Shown here in pieces: positions 5,162-6,089 of a DNA stretch of 6,089 nucleotides. A program made the translations under genes and the position numbers. The stretch comes from Chitinophagaceae bacterium (GTDB lineage: Bacteria; Bacteroidota; Bacteroidia; Chitinophagales; Chitinophagaceae): the NCBI GenBank assembly GCA_016786965.1, contig JAEUVL010000088.1, positions 1-6,089 of the forward strand. The letters run 5' to 3'. Each line of letters begins with the position of its first letter. Within the stretch, counting starts at the first letter, position 1. A model generated the notes under the pieces. The model was given only the letters and a program-made list of their open reading frames with translations. It was not told where the DNA came from and did no database searches.

Positions 5162-6089
5162 ATGCGAATAGCACTACGCAGTATTTTTTTACTTTTTCTG
5201 TTGGCTTCTTTGTCTGGCAAGGCTCAACAGTCAGAAGCGATAAAAAATTATATCGCCATTTATAAAGACCTGGCTATAGCTGAGATGAAAAGGACCGGCG
5301 TACCAGCCTCTATCACCCTGGCACAGGGTATTCATGAGTCAGGTGCAGGTATGGGCAAGCTTGTATTGGCTTCCAATAATCATTTTGGTATAAAGTGTAA
5401 GTCCAACTGGACAGGAGAATCAGTAAGACATAATGATGATGCAAAAGGAGAATGCTTTCGTAAATATCCCAAACCGGAAGACAGCTACCGGGATCATTCT
5501 GATTTTTTAAAGAACGGGCAACGCTATGCTTTTTTATTTCAATTGGACCCGACAGATTATACAGGCTGGGCAAACGGTTTGAAACAAGCCGGCTATGCCA
5601 CTAATCCAAAATATCCGCAAGTGCTGATAAAGATGGTGGAAGACTATGGCTTGCAGGAGTATACTTTTATAGCTTTGGGAAAGACTGCTGATAGCCAGTA
5701 TGATCTTGCAGAACTTGCGAAGGCTGACAGTAGCGTTAAAGAAGGTGATGTGAAAAAAACATTGAGAAACAGCACGCCATATGATGTGATAAAAAAAGAA
5801 GAAGTAAAAGTATCGTATTCTAACTACCCCGAAGGGCAGTTCACTATTAATGAAACAAAAGTGGTGTATGTAAAAAAAGGAACTTCCTATTTGGCTATCG
5901 CCAGGCAATATAATGTGGACCTTTCAAAGCTGTTTGAGTTCAATGAACTAGACCGTGCCGAAGAAACAGAAAAAGATCAATTGGTGTACCTGCAGCGGAA
6001 AAGAAAGACCGGCGCAAATGAGTACCATGTGATGAAACCCGGAGAGGTCCTGCATGATATTGCTCAGCAACAAGGCATTCGCCTGGAAA
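5162..6089 (+). CDS. Secreted glucosaminidase (GH73-like) with LysM repeats, 3' truncated by window end
   Basis: The frame from the ATG at 5162 stays open to the window edge, giving 309 residues without a stop. A signal peptide (hydrophobic 8-18, then SGKAQQ with likely cleavage after Ala21) sends it to the periplasm or beyond. Residues about 25-166 form a glucosaminidase domain: ITLAQGIHESGAG holds the probable catalytic Glu59, followed by LASNNHFGIKC (69-79), a tyrosine-rich part with DSYRDHSDFL (107-116), and GYATNPKYPQ (144-153). Such enzymes cleave the N-acetylglucosaminyl bonds of peptidoglycan. After a charged linker (about 173-230) comes a LysM domain at about 233-279 (VVYVKKGTSYLAIARQYNV), and a second begins at EYHVMKPGEVLHDIA (287) and is cut off. 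LysM binds peptidoglycan. A cell-wall remodelling or daughter-cell separation role is inferred. It probably shares a transcript with the methyltransferase. Confidence 0.93.
   Translation, partial: MRIALRSIFLLFLLASLSGKAQQSEAIKNYIAIYKDLAIAEMKRTGVPASITLAQGIHESGAGMGKLVLASNNHFGIKCKSNWTGESVRHNDDAKGECFRKYPKPEDSYRDHSDFLKNGQRYAFLFQLDPTDYTGWANGLKQAGYATNPKYPQVLIKMVEDYGLQEYTFIALGKTADSQYDLAELAKADSSVKEGDVKKTLRNSTPYDVIKKEEVKVSYSNYPEGQFTINETKVVYVKKGTSYLAIARQYNVDLSKLFEFNELDRAEETEKDQLVYLQRKRKTGANEYHVMKPGEVLHDIAQQQGIRLE

Noticed and set aside
5534..5908. 124-residue open frame on the minus strand
   Set aside because: It is the reverse of the glucosaminidase-LysM gene, whose plus-strand frame carries clear domain motifs.

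Overview
This window looks like ordinary chromosome from a member of the Bacteroidota, most likely near the Chitinophagaceae. That placement is inferred from protein families and signals, not from a marker gene. Supporting points are genes without Shine-Dalgarno sequences, A-rich leaders before ATGAAAAAA starts, a close match to the Bacteroidota -7 promoter element (TAnnTTTG), a small outer-membrane-barrel family, and an SSS symporter of the type common in this phylum. No mobile element, CRISPR array, tRNA or rRNA was seen.

Layout. A plus-strand run opens with the C-terminal half of a GlcD-type FAD-linked oxidase (2-694). Three bases later comes a four-helix membrane protein of unknown function (698-1195), then a small secreted beta-barrel protein (1221-1838). 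A LOG/TIGR00730-family phosphoribohydrolase (1845-2381) lies on the minus strand, ending tail to tail with the barrel gene. A 91-base divergent region separates it from a 13-helix sodium:solute symporter (2473-3996), followed after 24 bases by a small lipoprotein (4021-4371). A 140-base intergenic region then holds a perfect 12-bp inverted repeat and, just after it, a good Bacteroidota-type promoter. This promoter probably drives a GTG-started class I O-methyltransferase (4512-5150). After 11 bases a secreted glucosaminidase with LysM repeats (5162 to the window end) begins; it runs off the edge without a stop codon.

How the genes fit together. Likely transcription units are oxidase-membrane protein-barrel, LOG alone, symporter-lipoprotein, and methyltransferase-glucosaminidase. 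Several products act in the envelope (barrel, symporter, lipoprotein, peptidoglycan hydrolase), but nothing shows that they form one pathway. I found no convincing undescribed multi-gene system. The items most worth a second look are the intergenic hairpin, the short-leader GTG start beside its promoter, a proline at a probable sodium-site position in the symporter, and the uncharacterised membrane protein, barrel and lipoprotein.
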